Part shown: in pieces, positions 47,181-64,000 of the stretch
Layout of the letters: each line of letters begins with the position of its first letter
Position numbering within the stretch: the stretch's first letter is position 1
NCBI GenBank assembly: GCA_950097015.1
Contig: CATNEN010000002.1
Span: 8,633,501-8,697,500, forward strand
DNA: 64,000 nucleotides
Source of the DNA: Macrostomum hystrix
Taxonomy: Eukaryota > Platyhelminthes > Macrostomidae
Direction of reading: 5' to 3'
The notes under the pieces: model-generated
Told to the model about the DNA's origin: nothing
Databases searched by the model: none
The model's input: only the letters and a program-made list of their open reading frames with translations
Program-made: the position numbers and the translations under genes

Positions 47181-47240
47181 ATTGGTTTCACCCAGCACGG
47201 CCAGTCGGTAAAGTTTCTGGTTGAGGCACCGCACGTACCA
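47181..47240 (-). CDS. Candidate 60-bp exon
   Basis: Bounded by an acceptor (CACTTTTGCCTAG) and a strong donor (GTGAGT). In phase 0 it reads WYVRCLNQKLYRLAVLGETN, which looks protein-like; in another phase it joins the candidate exon at 45543-45636. The 22-bp array starts right after its donor. Not recognised. Confidence 0.28.
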
Positions 47241-47821
47241 CTAGGCAAAAGTGGGTTGGATGCAGTGCCCTACAATGTACTTTTTCCCATGGCTGTCTCA
47301 AGTCTTGCAGCAGTCGTTGCTGGAGGCTGCATAATTAGCTGCAGCAACTCAAGGAGGCGCCAGTGTTCCCAGTCTCAGGTGCGTGACTGCTGCTTCTTTG
47401 CTCCGCTGGCGGAAGCTGCAGTTTAGTTGGGGCATTGTTCCTTGACTCCCAATGGCTTGCTACTCCACTCGCTACCACCTGAGCGAGCCATCCTCGGACA
47501 TGTGCTCTCTGTTGCCACGGAGAAGTCACCATTTAGGCTAACAATTTTGGGATAAGAAAATCGACAGAAAAACACGGAGTTAGAGCCATTGTGCCTCCCT
47601 GCGTCCCCTGGCAAGAAAGTGGGAAGAACTCAGCCTTAGCCAAAACAGGATTTGAGAGGCTGTGAGATGCATCAATCGGCAGCACGGACGCTCTTCAAAG
47701 TGCGCCGGTCTCTCGAGCGCTCCGATTGGCTGGCGGGCAGTTTGGGGGTGGCAGTGAGGCTGGGGGTCAGTTTATTACAGACCCGGCCGCAGGGCTGCAG
47801 CAGGACTCATTGTGCGCTGCC

Positions 47822-54412
<6,591 letters not shown>

Positions 54413-54680
54413 CTGGGACTCGTGGACGGCTGTACTTTCTGTTGAAGATGCTTATTTGTATTGCCTACCTATCATTGCCAAGAAGTCAATCACATTTTTA
54501 AAGTCACTGGCTTGCTGAATTTTAGTTTTATCTTTTCTGAGTCTCGGCAAAGGAATCGAAAATTAGCTCAAATGTCTAACAGGGAATTAACAGTTAGACT
54601 TTGGGACTGCATGTGAACTGGAGAATCATCTCTTTTTTAATGTTGCAGTCTAACTAGGGATCAATGCGGTGGGATTTCGG

Positions 54681-57550
54681 GATTACCTGTTAGACTGTAG
54701 GATTACCTGTTAGATTGTAGGATTACCTGTTAGACTGTAGGATTACCTGTTAGATTGTAGGATTACCTGTTAGATTGTAGGATTACCTGTTAGACTGTAG
54801 GATTACCTGTTAGACTGTAGGATTACCTGTTAGATTGTAGGATTACCTGTTAGACTGTAGGATTACCTGTTAGATTGTAGGATTACCTGTTAGATTGTAG
54901 GATTACCTGTTAGACTGTAGGATTACCTGTTAGATTGTAGGATTACCTGTTAGATTGTAGGATTACCTGTTAGACTGTAGGATTCCCTGTTAGATTGTAG
55001 GATTCCCTGTTAGATTGTAGGATTCCCTGTTAGATTGTAAGATTACCTGTTAGATTGTAGGATTACCTGTTAGATTGTAGGATTACCTGTTAGATTGTAG
55101 GATTACCTGTTAGACTGTAGGATTACCTGTTAGACTGTAGGATTACCTGTTAGATTGTAGGATTACCTGTTAGACTGTAGGATTACCTGTTAGATTGTAG
55201 GATTACCTGTTAGATTGTAGGATTACCTGTTAGACTGTAGGATTACCTGTTAGATTGTAGGATTACCTGTTAGACTGTAGGATTACCTGTTAGACTGTAG
55301 GATTACCTGTTAGATTGTAGGATTACCTGTTAGATTGTAGGATTACCTGTTAGACTGTAGGATTACCTGTTAGATTGTAGGATTACCTGTTAGACTGTAG
55401 GATTACCTGTTAGATTGTAGGATTACCTGTTAGATTGTAGGATTACCTGTTAGACTGTAGGATTACCTGTTAGATTGTAGGATTACCTGTTGGATTGTAG
55501 GATTACCTGTTAGACTGTAGGATTACCTGTTAGACTGTAGGATTACCTGTTAGACTGTTGGATTACCTGTTAGACTGTAGGATTACCTGTTAGACTGAAG
55601 GATTACCTGTTAGACTGTAGGATAACCTGTTAGATTGTAGGATTACCTGTTAGACTGTAGGATTACCTGTTAGAGTGTGGGATTACCTGTTAGACTGTAG
55701 GATTACCTGTTAGATTGTAGGATAACCTGTTAGACTGTAGGATTACCTGTTAGATTGTAGGATTACCTGTTAGACTGTAGGATTACCTGTTAGATTGTAG
55801 GATTACCTGTTAGACTGTAGGATTACCTGTTAGATTGTAGGATTACCTGTTAGATTGTAGGATTACCTGTTAGACTGTAGGATTCCCTGTTATATTGTAG
55901 GATTACCTGTTAGATTTTAAGATTACCTGTTAGACTGTAGGATTACCTGTTAGACTGTAGGATTACCTGTTAGATTGTAGGATTACCTGTTAGACTGTAG
56001 GATTACCTGTTAGATTGTAGGATTACCTGTTAGATTGTAGGATTACCTGTTAGATTGTAGGATTACCTGTTAGACTGTAGGATTACCTGTTAGATTGTAG
56101 GATTACCTGTTAGACTGTAGGATTACCTGTTAGACTGTAGGATTACCTGTTAGACTGTAAGATTACCTGTTAGACTGTAGGATTCCCTGTTAGATTGTAG
56201 GATTACCTGTTAGATTGTAGGATTACCTGTTAGATTGTAGGATTACCTGTTAGATTGTAGGATTACCTGTTAGATTGTAGGATTACCTGTTAGACTGTAG
56301 GATTACCTGTTAGATTGTAGGATTACCTGTTAGACTGTAGGATTACCTGTTAGATTGTAGGATTACCTGTTAGATTGTAGGATTACCTGTTAGACTGTAG
56401 GATTACCTGTTAGATTGTAGGATTACCTGTTGGATTGTAGGATTACCTGTTAGACTGTAGGATTACCTGTTAGACTGTAGGATTACCTGTTAGACTGTTG
56501 GATTACCTGTTAGACTGTAGGATTACCTGTTAGACTGAAGGATTACCTGTTAGACTGTAGGATAACCTGTTAGATTGTAGGATTACCTGTTAGACTGTAG
56601 GATTACCTGTTAGAGTGTGGGATTACCTGTTAGACTGTAGGATTACCTGTTAGATTGTAGGATAACCTGTTAGACTGTAGGATTACCTGTTAGATTGTAG
56701 GATTACCTGTTAGACTGTAGGATTACCTGTTAGATTGTAGGATTACCTGTTAGACTGTAGGATTACCTGTTAGATTGTAGGATTACCTGTTAGATTGTAG
56801 GATTACCTGTTAGACTGTAGGATTCCCTGTTATATTGTAGGATTACCTGTTAGATTTTAAGATTACCTGTTAGACTGTAGGATTACCTGTTAGACTGTAG
56901 GATTACCTGTTAGATTGTAGGATTACCTGTTAGATTGTAGGATTACCTGTTAGACTGTAGGATTACCTGTTAGATTGTAGGATTACCTGTTAGATTGTAG
57001 GATTACCTGTTAGACTGTAGGATTACCTGTTAGACTGTTGGATTACCTGTTAGACTGTATGATTACCTGTTATATTGTAGGATTACCTGTTAGATTGTAG
57101 GATTACCTGTTATATTGTAGGATTACCTGTTAGACTGTAGGATTCCCTGTTAGATTGTAGGATTCCCTGTTAGATTGTAGGATTCCCTGTTAGATTGTAA
57201 GATTACCTGTTAGATTGTAGGATTACCTGTTAGATTGTAGGATTACCTGTTAGATTGTAGGATTACCTGTTAGACTGTAGGATTCCCTGTTAGATTGTAG
57301 GATTACCTGTTAGACTGTAGGATTACCTGTTAGACTGTAGGATTACCTGTTAGATTGTAGGATTACCTGTTAGACTGTAGGATTACCTGTTAGATTGTAG
57401 GATTACCTGTTAGACTGTAGGATTACCTGTTAGACTGTAGGATTACCTGTTAGACTGTATGATTACCTGTTAGATTGTAGGATAACCTGTTAGACTGTAG
57501 GATTACCTGTTAGATTGTAGAATTACCTGTTAGACTGTAGGATTACCTGT
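54681..57550. repeat. 20-bp tandem array, about 143 copies
   Basis: Units GATTACCTGTTAGACTGTAG and the T variant (TAGATTGTAG) alternate irregularly with an invariant 20-bp period. Rare variants recur at a spacing of exactly 940 bp, marking a large duplication inside the array. Confidence 0.98.
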
Positions 57551-57559
57551 TGGACACTC

Positions 57560-58125
57560 ATAGGCTTTAGCTGCAATGCTTGTCGCAAGTTGTCATTCTT
57601 AGAATAAGACATGCATCACCTGTAGAATGGCATCTGAAGCGCCGGTTGCTATAGACGCTTTCAGGAAAAATCTGGCACAAGATTTGCATATGTGTGCCAT
57701 TCCTTTTTAAAGTCTTCTGAGACTGCGCTGCTGCTGCACTTTTCACGCAGACAATTGCCGGCCCAGCCGCTCCGGTGAGTTGAGTGAGCTACCCTTGAGT
57801 AGCTACCAACCTGAAAGTTTGGCGGACAGCAAAGTCCCAACTGGAAAGGCCAATACTACTGCGCTAGGATGCGAATGGGGTAGATCAGGATAATTGAAGA
57901 CAGAAATTGGGTTCAGGGGAATGTCAACAAAAGAACAAAGAAGTGAATTGGTGGCAGACAGGCAAATAGACAAGCAGGGGACACTTAAAATAGACTGACA
58001 CTCAGCAGACAGGCAGGTGAGTGAGTGGGGATACAACACAAAACCTAAATATCACTTTCTTAAATTCCCAAAATCTCACATGTCCTGAATCCCACATCAC
58101 TAAATTCAATTCGCTTATACAGAAT
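57560..58125. other. Intergenic, nothing recognised
   Basis: No supported gene between the 20-bp and 15-bp arrays. Confidence 0.45.
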
Positions 58126-58129
58126 TCCA

Positions 58130-58955
58130 CAATCCAGCATTTCCCCAATCCCACATTCCCCAATCCCACATTGCCCAAATAACACATTCCCCAATCTCAC
58201 ATTCCCCAATCCCACATTCCCTAAATCCCACATTGCCCAAATACCACATTCCCCAATCCCACATTCCCCAATCCCACATTCCCCAATCCCACATTCCCCA
58301 ATCCCACATTCCCCAATCCCACATTGCCTAAAAAACACATTCCCAAATCCCCCATTCCCCAATCCCACATTCCCCAATCCCACATTGCCCAAATAACATA
58401 TTCCCCAATCTCACATTCCCCAATCCCACATTCCCCAATCCCACATTGCCCAAAAAACACATTCCCAAATCCCACATTCCCAAATCCCACATTCCCCAAT
58501 CCCACATTGCCCAAATAACACATTCCCCAATCTCACATTCCCCAATCCCCCATTCCCTAAATCCCACATTGCCTAAAAAACACATTCCCAAATCCCACAT
58601 TCCCCAATCCCACATTCCCCAATCCCACATTCCCCAATCCCACATTGCCCAAATAACATATTCCCCAATCTCACATTCCCCAATCCCACATTCCCCAATC
58701 CCACATTGCCCAAAAAACACATTCCCAAATCCCACATTCCCAAATCCCACATTCCCCAATCCCACATTGCCCAAAAAACACATTCCCAAATCTTACATTC
58801 CCAAATCCCACATTCCCCAATCCCACATTGCCCAAAAAACACATTCCCAAATCCCACATTCCCCAAACCCACATTGCCCAAAAAACACATTCCCAAATCC
58901 CACATTCCCCAATCCTACATTGCCCAAAAAACACATTCCCAAATTCAATATAGTC
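58130..58955. repeat. 15-16 bp A/C-rich tandem array
   Basis: Units CCCACATTCCCCAAT with longer forms carrying GCCCAAAAAACACATT. Blocks of about 250 bp are repeated. Composition is almost purely A, C and T on this strand. Confidence 0.94.
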
Positions 58956-58959
58956 AAAA

Positions 58960-59640
58960 TCCCTCATTTTAAACCCTGCATTTCCCAAATTTCACATTTT
59001 CTGAATCTTACCTTTCTAGAATTTTAAATCTCACATTCAGCAAATCCTACATGTCTTGAAATGCCATATTTTATCCCAATGATGCATTTCCCAATCCCAC
59101 ATTAATAAAATTGGACATATTCACAATCTGTCTAAAATCCTTTTCCCAAATTCCAATTTTCCCGAATCTCACATCAGCTATTTTCCCATTTCAGTCAGTC
59201 TAAAATGAATTACTAATTAATCTTTAAGAACATTTGCTACCCTTTTGAGAGAGTAAACGTGAGCTGAATATATTTCTTGAAAACAGGGACTTGTTCCATG
59301 CTCGGTATTTTTCGGCCAATCATAAAAAACCTAAAAAGCTTCCAAGCGAAAGGATTTTTTCAACAATAAAAGCTGAAAAATTGTCTTCAAGTTCATTAAA
59401 GACGACTAGAAAAAAGGTTAAAAAAACAAAACACTGGTAAAAGTGGACAATTTAAGGAGAAAGGTAAAAAAATTAAGGCACAAAAATACACTTGCCAGAA
59501 ATTATCAAGACGGTCGACACAAAAATAGTAGACAGCTTAGACAGTTTTTGCTCCACCCAGGCTTCTAATCTAGTTTCAGAGGAACATCATGGTCAAACAT
59601 AGCACAAGCACAACAGTTTGCGTTTTAAAAGTTACAATGG
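58960..59640. other. Annexin downstream region, nothing recognised
   Basis: Diverged remnants of the array continue to about 59180, followed by AT-rich DNA that should contain the annexin 3' UTR. Confidence 0.4.
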
Positions 59641-59651
59641 ATGAGAAGGCC

Positions 59652-62600
59652 TCAGTCCTTGTCCACAATGGCCTGCAGCAGCTTCTTGTAGTCGCCGGAA
59701 GTGTCATCCTTGATCCAGCGCCACAGTGTCTGGCCAGTCAGCTCCAGGAAACACTTCTTGATCTGCGCCATGTCGATCTGCGGGTGGGAACGGTGCTAAT
59801 TTCAGTGTACACATCCAACCAATCAGATCATTCAGCCCTGTACACATCCAACCAATCAGATCATTCAGCCCTGTACACATCCAACCAATCAGATCATTCA
59901 GCCCTGTACACATCCAACCAATCAGATCATTCAGCCCTGTACACATCCAACCAATCAGATCATTCAGCCCTGTACACATCCAACCAATCAGATCATTCAG
60001 CCCTGTACACATCCAACCAATCAGATCATTCAGCCCTGTACACATCCAACCAATCAGATCATTCAGCCCTGTACACATCCAACCAATCAGATCATTCAGC
60101 CCTGTACACATCCAACCAATCAGATCATTCAGCCCTGTACACATCCAACCAATCAGATCATTCAGCCCTGTACAAATCCAACCAATCAGATCAGTTTCCG
60201 GCTCTCCGTTTGGTGGTTCTCCGGTGCGGATTGTTTCCGCTTATCCATACATAGCCTTATATTATTGGTTGAAGTATTTCTCTCGTGTCTCTCTCGCCCT
60301 CCCGCCACGGCTCTGAAACGTGGCGATTGACAAGTAGCCTAACAACCAAGGGGTGTCAATTAATAGCGCACTGAATGCGTTATTGACGAGGGATTTTTGT
60401 CGAGCAGATTGCAATGACAGCGACGCTTGACACCTCCAGTTAAGACTAATACTACCACGACTTGCTCTGATCAACCAGGTCATGCAGTCCTGTACACACC
60501 CCACCAATCAGAATAAATTCAGTCCTGTACACACCCCACCAATCAGAATAAATTCAGTCCTGTACACACCCCACCAATCAGAATAAATTCAGTCCTGTAC
60601 ACATCCCACCAATCAGAATAAATTCAGTCCTGTACACATCAAAAGCAAACAGCCTATTCGTTTCTCCGCTTATGCAGAACAATTTTTAACTCCTTTAAAT
60701 CCGCTGCGCCGAAGCCCCCGCAGACCTCTGAGCGGCTGACCACAATGCGAATCAGCGCCTTGTTATCCGTGCCGAGGCCCTTCATGCTGTCCCGTAGGCG
60801 CTCGGCGAAGTACATCGGCCGGCAGCGGATGTTCATGACGATGCTGCGCAGGGCACGCTTGTAGTCACCGCTGGTCTCTCGGTCGATGGAGTTCAGAATG
60901 TTCCGCTGAGAAATCTGCTCGCAGTTCGTTGGAATGAAAGTTGAGATAAGCAGAAAAACATTTCAGGGTGTAGCCAGGGTTGGATATGGGAAGCGTTAAA
61001 GTAAAAGGGTTTTGGGGAGCGTTACCGAGAATTCGGGAGTGTTTCCTTTCAATTTGGGAGTGTTTCCATGGAGTTTGGGAGTGTTTCCATGGAGTTTGGG
61101 AGTGTTTCCATGGAGTTTGGGAGTGTTTCCATGGAGTTTGAGAGTGTTTCCATGGAGTTTGGGAGTGTTTCCATGGAGTTTGGCAGTGTTTCCATGGAGT
61201 TTGGGAGTGTTTCCATGGAGTTTGGGAGTGTTTCCATGGAGTTTGGGAGTGTTTCCATGGAGTTTGGGAGTGTTTCCATGGAGTTTGGGAGTGTTTCCAT
61301 GGAGTTTGGGAGTGTTTCCATGGAGTTTGGGAGTGTTTCCATGGAGTTTGGCAGTGTTTCCATGGAGTTTGGGAGTGTTTCCATGGAGTTTGGGAGTGTT
61401 TCCATGGAGTTTGGGAGTGTTTCCATGGAGTTTGGGAGTGTTTCCATGGAGTTTGGGAGTGTTTCCATGGAGTTTGAGAGTGTTTCCATGGAGTTTGGGA
61501 GTGTTTCCATGGAGTTTGGCAGTGTTTCCATGGAGTTTGGGAGTGTTTCCATGGAGTTTGGGAGTGTTTCCATGGAGTTTGGGAGTGTTTCCATGGAGTT
61601 TGGGAGTGTTTCCATGGAGTTTGGGAGTGTTTCCATGGAGTTTGGCAGTGTTTCCATGGAGTTTGGGAGTGTTTCCATGGAGTTTGGGAGTGTTTCCATG
61701 GAGTTTGGGAGTGTTTCCATGGAGTTTGGGAGTGTTTCCATGGAGTTTGGGAGTGTTTCCATGGAGTTTGGGAGTGTTTCCATGGAGTTTGGCAGTGTTT
61801 CCATGGAGTTTGGGAGTGTTTCCATGGAGTTTGGGAGTGTTTCCATGGAGTTTGGGAGTGTTTCCATGGAGTTTGGGAGTGTTTCCATGGAGTTTGGGAG
61901 TGTTTCCATGGAGTTTGGCAGTGTTTCCATGGAGTTTGGGAGTGTTTCCATGGAGTTTGGGAGTGTTTCCATGGAGTTTGGGAGTGTTTCCATGGAGTTT
62001 GGGAGTGTTGCCACGTACTGTAAGGGTGCCACCATAGATTTTGGATTACAACCGTACATTTGGGGGCCAGCTCCTTCTGGCTCACTGCCTGATTAGACTC
62101 AGCATTTACCTTGACGTACTCGGCCCAGATCTCTCGAAGGGTGTAGTAGTCTCTCGTTGAGAAGATCAGGTTGAAAGTCTCCTCGTCTGTGCCCCAGCGA
62201 TCTTCGCCAGCTTTGAATAGTCGGTTGGCGTCGTTTTGAACCTGCAGGATTGGTTCGGCAAGCGGGCTGCGGTTGTTGATTTTGTAAAAAATTGATGCTT
62301 TCAAGCTAATACTGACTATGAGTAATCGGAGTGTCATTGTTGTGACGTGTAGAGAGTTAATTCAAAAAGATGATATGAAGCCAATTTTAATATTAATTTT
62401 ATTTGACCTTCGGCATGTCCACCAGCTTCTGGTAGTTGACCTCGAAGATTCCTGTCGGCTTGTCGTTGGCCATCAGCTCTTCTACCGACTGCTCCAGCTT
62501 CTCGCGGCTGATCTCGTAGCGACCGCCCTGGTTAAAATCGAGAATATAAAAACTTGAGGACTGAAAAGGCACTCAAGCATGAATGGAGCAAGATCCGACC

Positions 62601-63168
62601 ATCATATACCCAGCCAGCAACCAGATTTCACGGCCCAATTTTTCAATTACTCATTCAATGACTCGATGCTCAACTGCTACAAACTCACTTGCAAAGCCGA
62701 GATAAGCAGCTTCTTGAAGTTGCCGCTGGTGTCGCCGCGAATGTCGGCCTCCAGCAGTGTCTTGGAGGTTTTCCGACTGGGGCTGGCCACATCTACGTAG
62801 GCGTCCTTCATCTCACGGATCTGTGCGTTCGTACGCGTCATGAATATTTCAATCAGCGCCAGCTCATCCAGTTCATCCATGCCATCTCCGTAGATGGCCT
62901 CTTTAACCGACCAGGCGTCGTAGATGGCCGGCGCCACAAAGCAGGCCATGACAGCCTCTCGGAAGTCGCCGGAGAGCTCGCTGCGGATGTCCTCGATGAG
63001 GTCTCGGCCGTACATGGTCTTGAACATGTCCTTCAGGCGCTGACGCTGCGCGTTGCTGCGCGTGGCCACCACGTGGATGATGGCGTCCTCGTCTGTGCCG
63101 ACGCCCTTCATGGCCTTGCGCAGATACTCGCAGTCGGCCTCGGGGTCCCACTCTCGGCCGCTGAGGTC
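59652..63168 (-). CDS. Annexin (5' end beyond the window)
   Basis: Five exons, 62689-63168, 62408-62527, 62110-62241, 60726-60914 and 59652-59777, join in frame to 219 codons plus the final 42-codon exon, ending VDKD and TGA. Annexin repeats I and II lie in the first exon (KAMKGVGTDEDAII; IYGDGMDELDE, where the GxGT calcium loop is degenerate). Repeat III starts in the third exon (FKAGEDRWGTDEETF) and finishes in the fourth (DRETSGDYKRAL). Repeat IV runs from SMKGLGTDNKALI into the last exon (IDMAQIKKCFLEL, DDTSGDYKKLL). The second exon encodes a 40-residue charged linker (YEISREKLEQSVEELM) between II and III, much longer than in vertebrates and like that described for schistosome annexins. 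Annexins bind acidic phospholipids in a calcium-dependent way. The first exon(s) with the N-terminal tail lie past 64000. Confidence 0.95.
59806..60190. repeat. 33-bp CCAAT-containing tandem array
   Basis: About 11.5 nearly perfect copies of TGTACACATCCAACCAATCA plus GATCATTCAGCCC in the last annexin intron. Each copy carries CCAATCA. Confidence 0.97.
60491..60640. repeat. 35-bp tandem array related to the 33-bp array
   Basis: About four copies of TGTACACACCCCACCAATCA plus GAATAAATTCAGTCC. It aligns with the 33-bp unit, so both derive from one array, now separated by about 280 bp of unrelated sequence. Confidence 0.93.
61035..62012. repeat. 21-bp tandem array in annexin intron
   Basis: About 46 copies of GGGAGTGTTTCCATGGAGTT plus T, with rare GGCAG and GAGAG variants spaced in a repeating pattern. 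Because 21 is a multiple of 3, several frames stay open for over 330 codons on both strands; none is a gene. Confidence 0.97.
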
Positions 63169-63207
63169 CTGAGGAGCCGGGGTAAAAACTCATAAATTTT
63201 TAAAACA

Positions 63208-64000
63208 CTCAAGTGGTCTGACTGTTCCCAGTACTTCAGTGAGTGGTCTGACTGTTCCCAGTACTTCAGTGAGTGTTCTGACTGTTCCCAGAACTCCAGT
63301 AGGTGGTCAGACTGTTCCCAGTACTCCAGTGAGTGGTCAGACTGTTCCCAGTACTCCAGTGAGTGGTCAGACTGTTCCCAGTACTCCAGTGAGTGTTCTG
63401 ACTGTTCCCAGAACTCCAGTAGGTGGTCAGACTGTTCCCAGTACTCCAGTGAGTGGTCAGACTGTTCCCAGTACTCCAGTGAGTGGTCTGACTGTTCCCA
63501 GTACTTCAGTGAGTGTTCTGACTGTTCCCAGTACTTCAGTGAGTGTTCTGACTGTTCCCAGTACTTCAGTGAGTGTTCTGACTGTTCCCAGAACTCCAGT
63601 GGGTGGTCAGACTGTTCCCAGTACTCCAGTGAGTGGTCAGACTGTTCCCAGTACTCCAGTGAGTGGTCTGACTGTTCCCAGTACTTCAGTGAGTGTTCTG
63701 ACTGTTCCCAGTACTTCAGTGAGTGTTCTGACTGTTCCCAGTACTTCAGTGAGTGTTCTGACTGTTCCCAGTACTTCAGTGAGTGGTCTGACTGTTCCCA
63801 GTACTCAAGTGAGTGGTCTGACTGTTCCCAGTACTTCAGTGAGTGGTCTGACTGTTCCCAGTACTTCAGTGAGTGGTCTGACTGTTCCCAGTACTTCAGT
63901 GAGTGTTCTGACTGTTCCCAGTACTTCAGTGAGTGGTCTGACTGTTCCCAGTACTCAAGTGAGTGGTCTGACTGTTCCCAGTACTTCAGTGAGTGGTCTG
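63208..64000. repeat. 30-bp tandem array in annexin intron
   Basis: At least 26 copies of GAGTGGTCTGACTGTTCCCA plus GTACTTCAGT, running off the right edge. It begins about 40 bp upstream (in transcript sense) of the acceptor of the annexin exon 62689-63168. Confidence 0.97.

Noticed and set aside
54681..57550. CRISPR-like regular repeat
   Set aside because: Units are contiguous with no unique spacers, and the host is eukaryotic; it is an ordinary minisatellite.
60865..62337. Open frames of 336-490 codons over the 21-bp annexin-intron array, on both strands
   Set aside because: 21 is a multiple of 3 and the unit lacks stops in several frames; the array lies between two in-frame annexin exons and is intronic.

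Overview
The window is eukaryotic nuclear DNA from an invertebrate. Genes are split by GT-AG introns, polyadenylation signals follow several stop codons, there is decayed non-LTR retrotransposon and mariner DNA, and roughly 25 of the 64 kb is tandem-repeat array. I infer a flatworm, possibly a free-living one such as Macrostomum. The main reason is the annexin, which carries a long charged linker between repeats II and III of the kind known from schistosome annexins. The species cannot be fixed from the sequence.

Layout, left to right. 1-4710 is a minisatellite of 36-48 bp units. 4944-10623 (minus) is nine exons of Integrator subunit 9 (INTS9); most of its introns are filled by a different tandem array. 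10.6-16 kb is mostly AT-rich and non-coding, with one clean terminal-inverted-repeat element at 11599-12282 (9-bp target duplication). 16183-17845 (minus) is a caspase-family gene with its own TATA box and a one-base frame break just after the catalytic cysteine. 18.6-23.5 kb is a graveyard of non-LTR retrotransposon pieces, with one well-spliced host exon (22193-22417, minus) that may encode a death-fold domain. 27834-30909 (minus) is a three-exon glypican with all 14 cysteines and an unusually long mucin-like region. 31968-33160 is a 63-bp array. 35047-35486 is a MITE-like element with an 8-bp target duplication. 37873-40333 is bounded by inverted arms; it contains an internally deleted mariner element (38364-39261) and a small secreted or type I membrane protein gene (39905-40252, plus).

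40.5-47.2 kb holds more arrays and a three-exon four-transmembrane protein (43343-45357, minus). 47822-54412 (plus) is a two-exon TRAF-family gene with coiled coil and MATH domain but no RING. Its single 5.8-kb intron is almost entirely repeats, including a (CTGT)n tract that starts at the splice donor. 54681-57550 is a 20-bp array and 58.1-59.0 kb a 15-bp array. 59652-63168 (minus) is an annexin whose first exon lies beyond the right edge, again with arrays in its introns.

The genes are not an operon and share no pathway, although a caspase, a TRAF and a possible death-fold exon are all of apoptosis or innate-signalling type. The most striking property is structural: nearly every intron longer than about 200 bp contains its own array, each with a different unit, and several arrays show kilobase-scale higher-order duplication. 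Long open reading frames inside these arrays are by-products of the repeat and are not called as genes.
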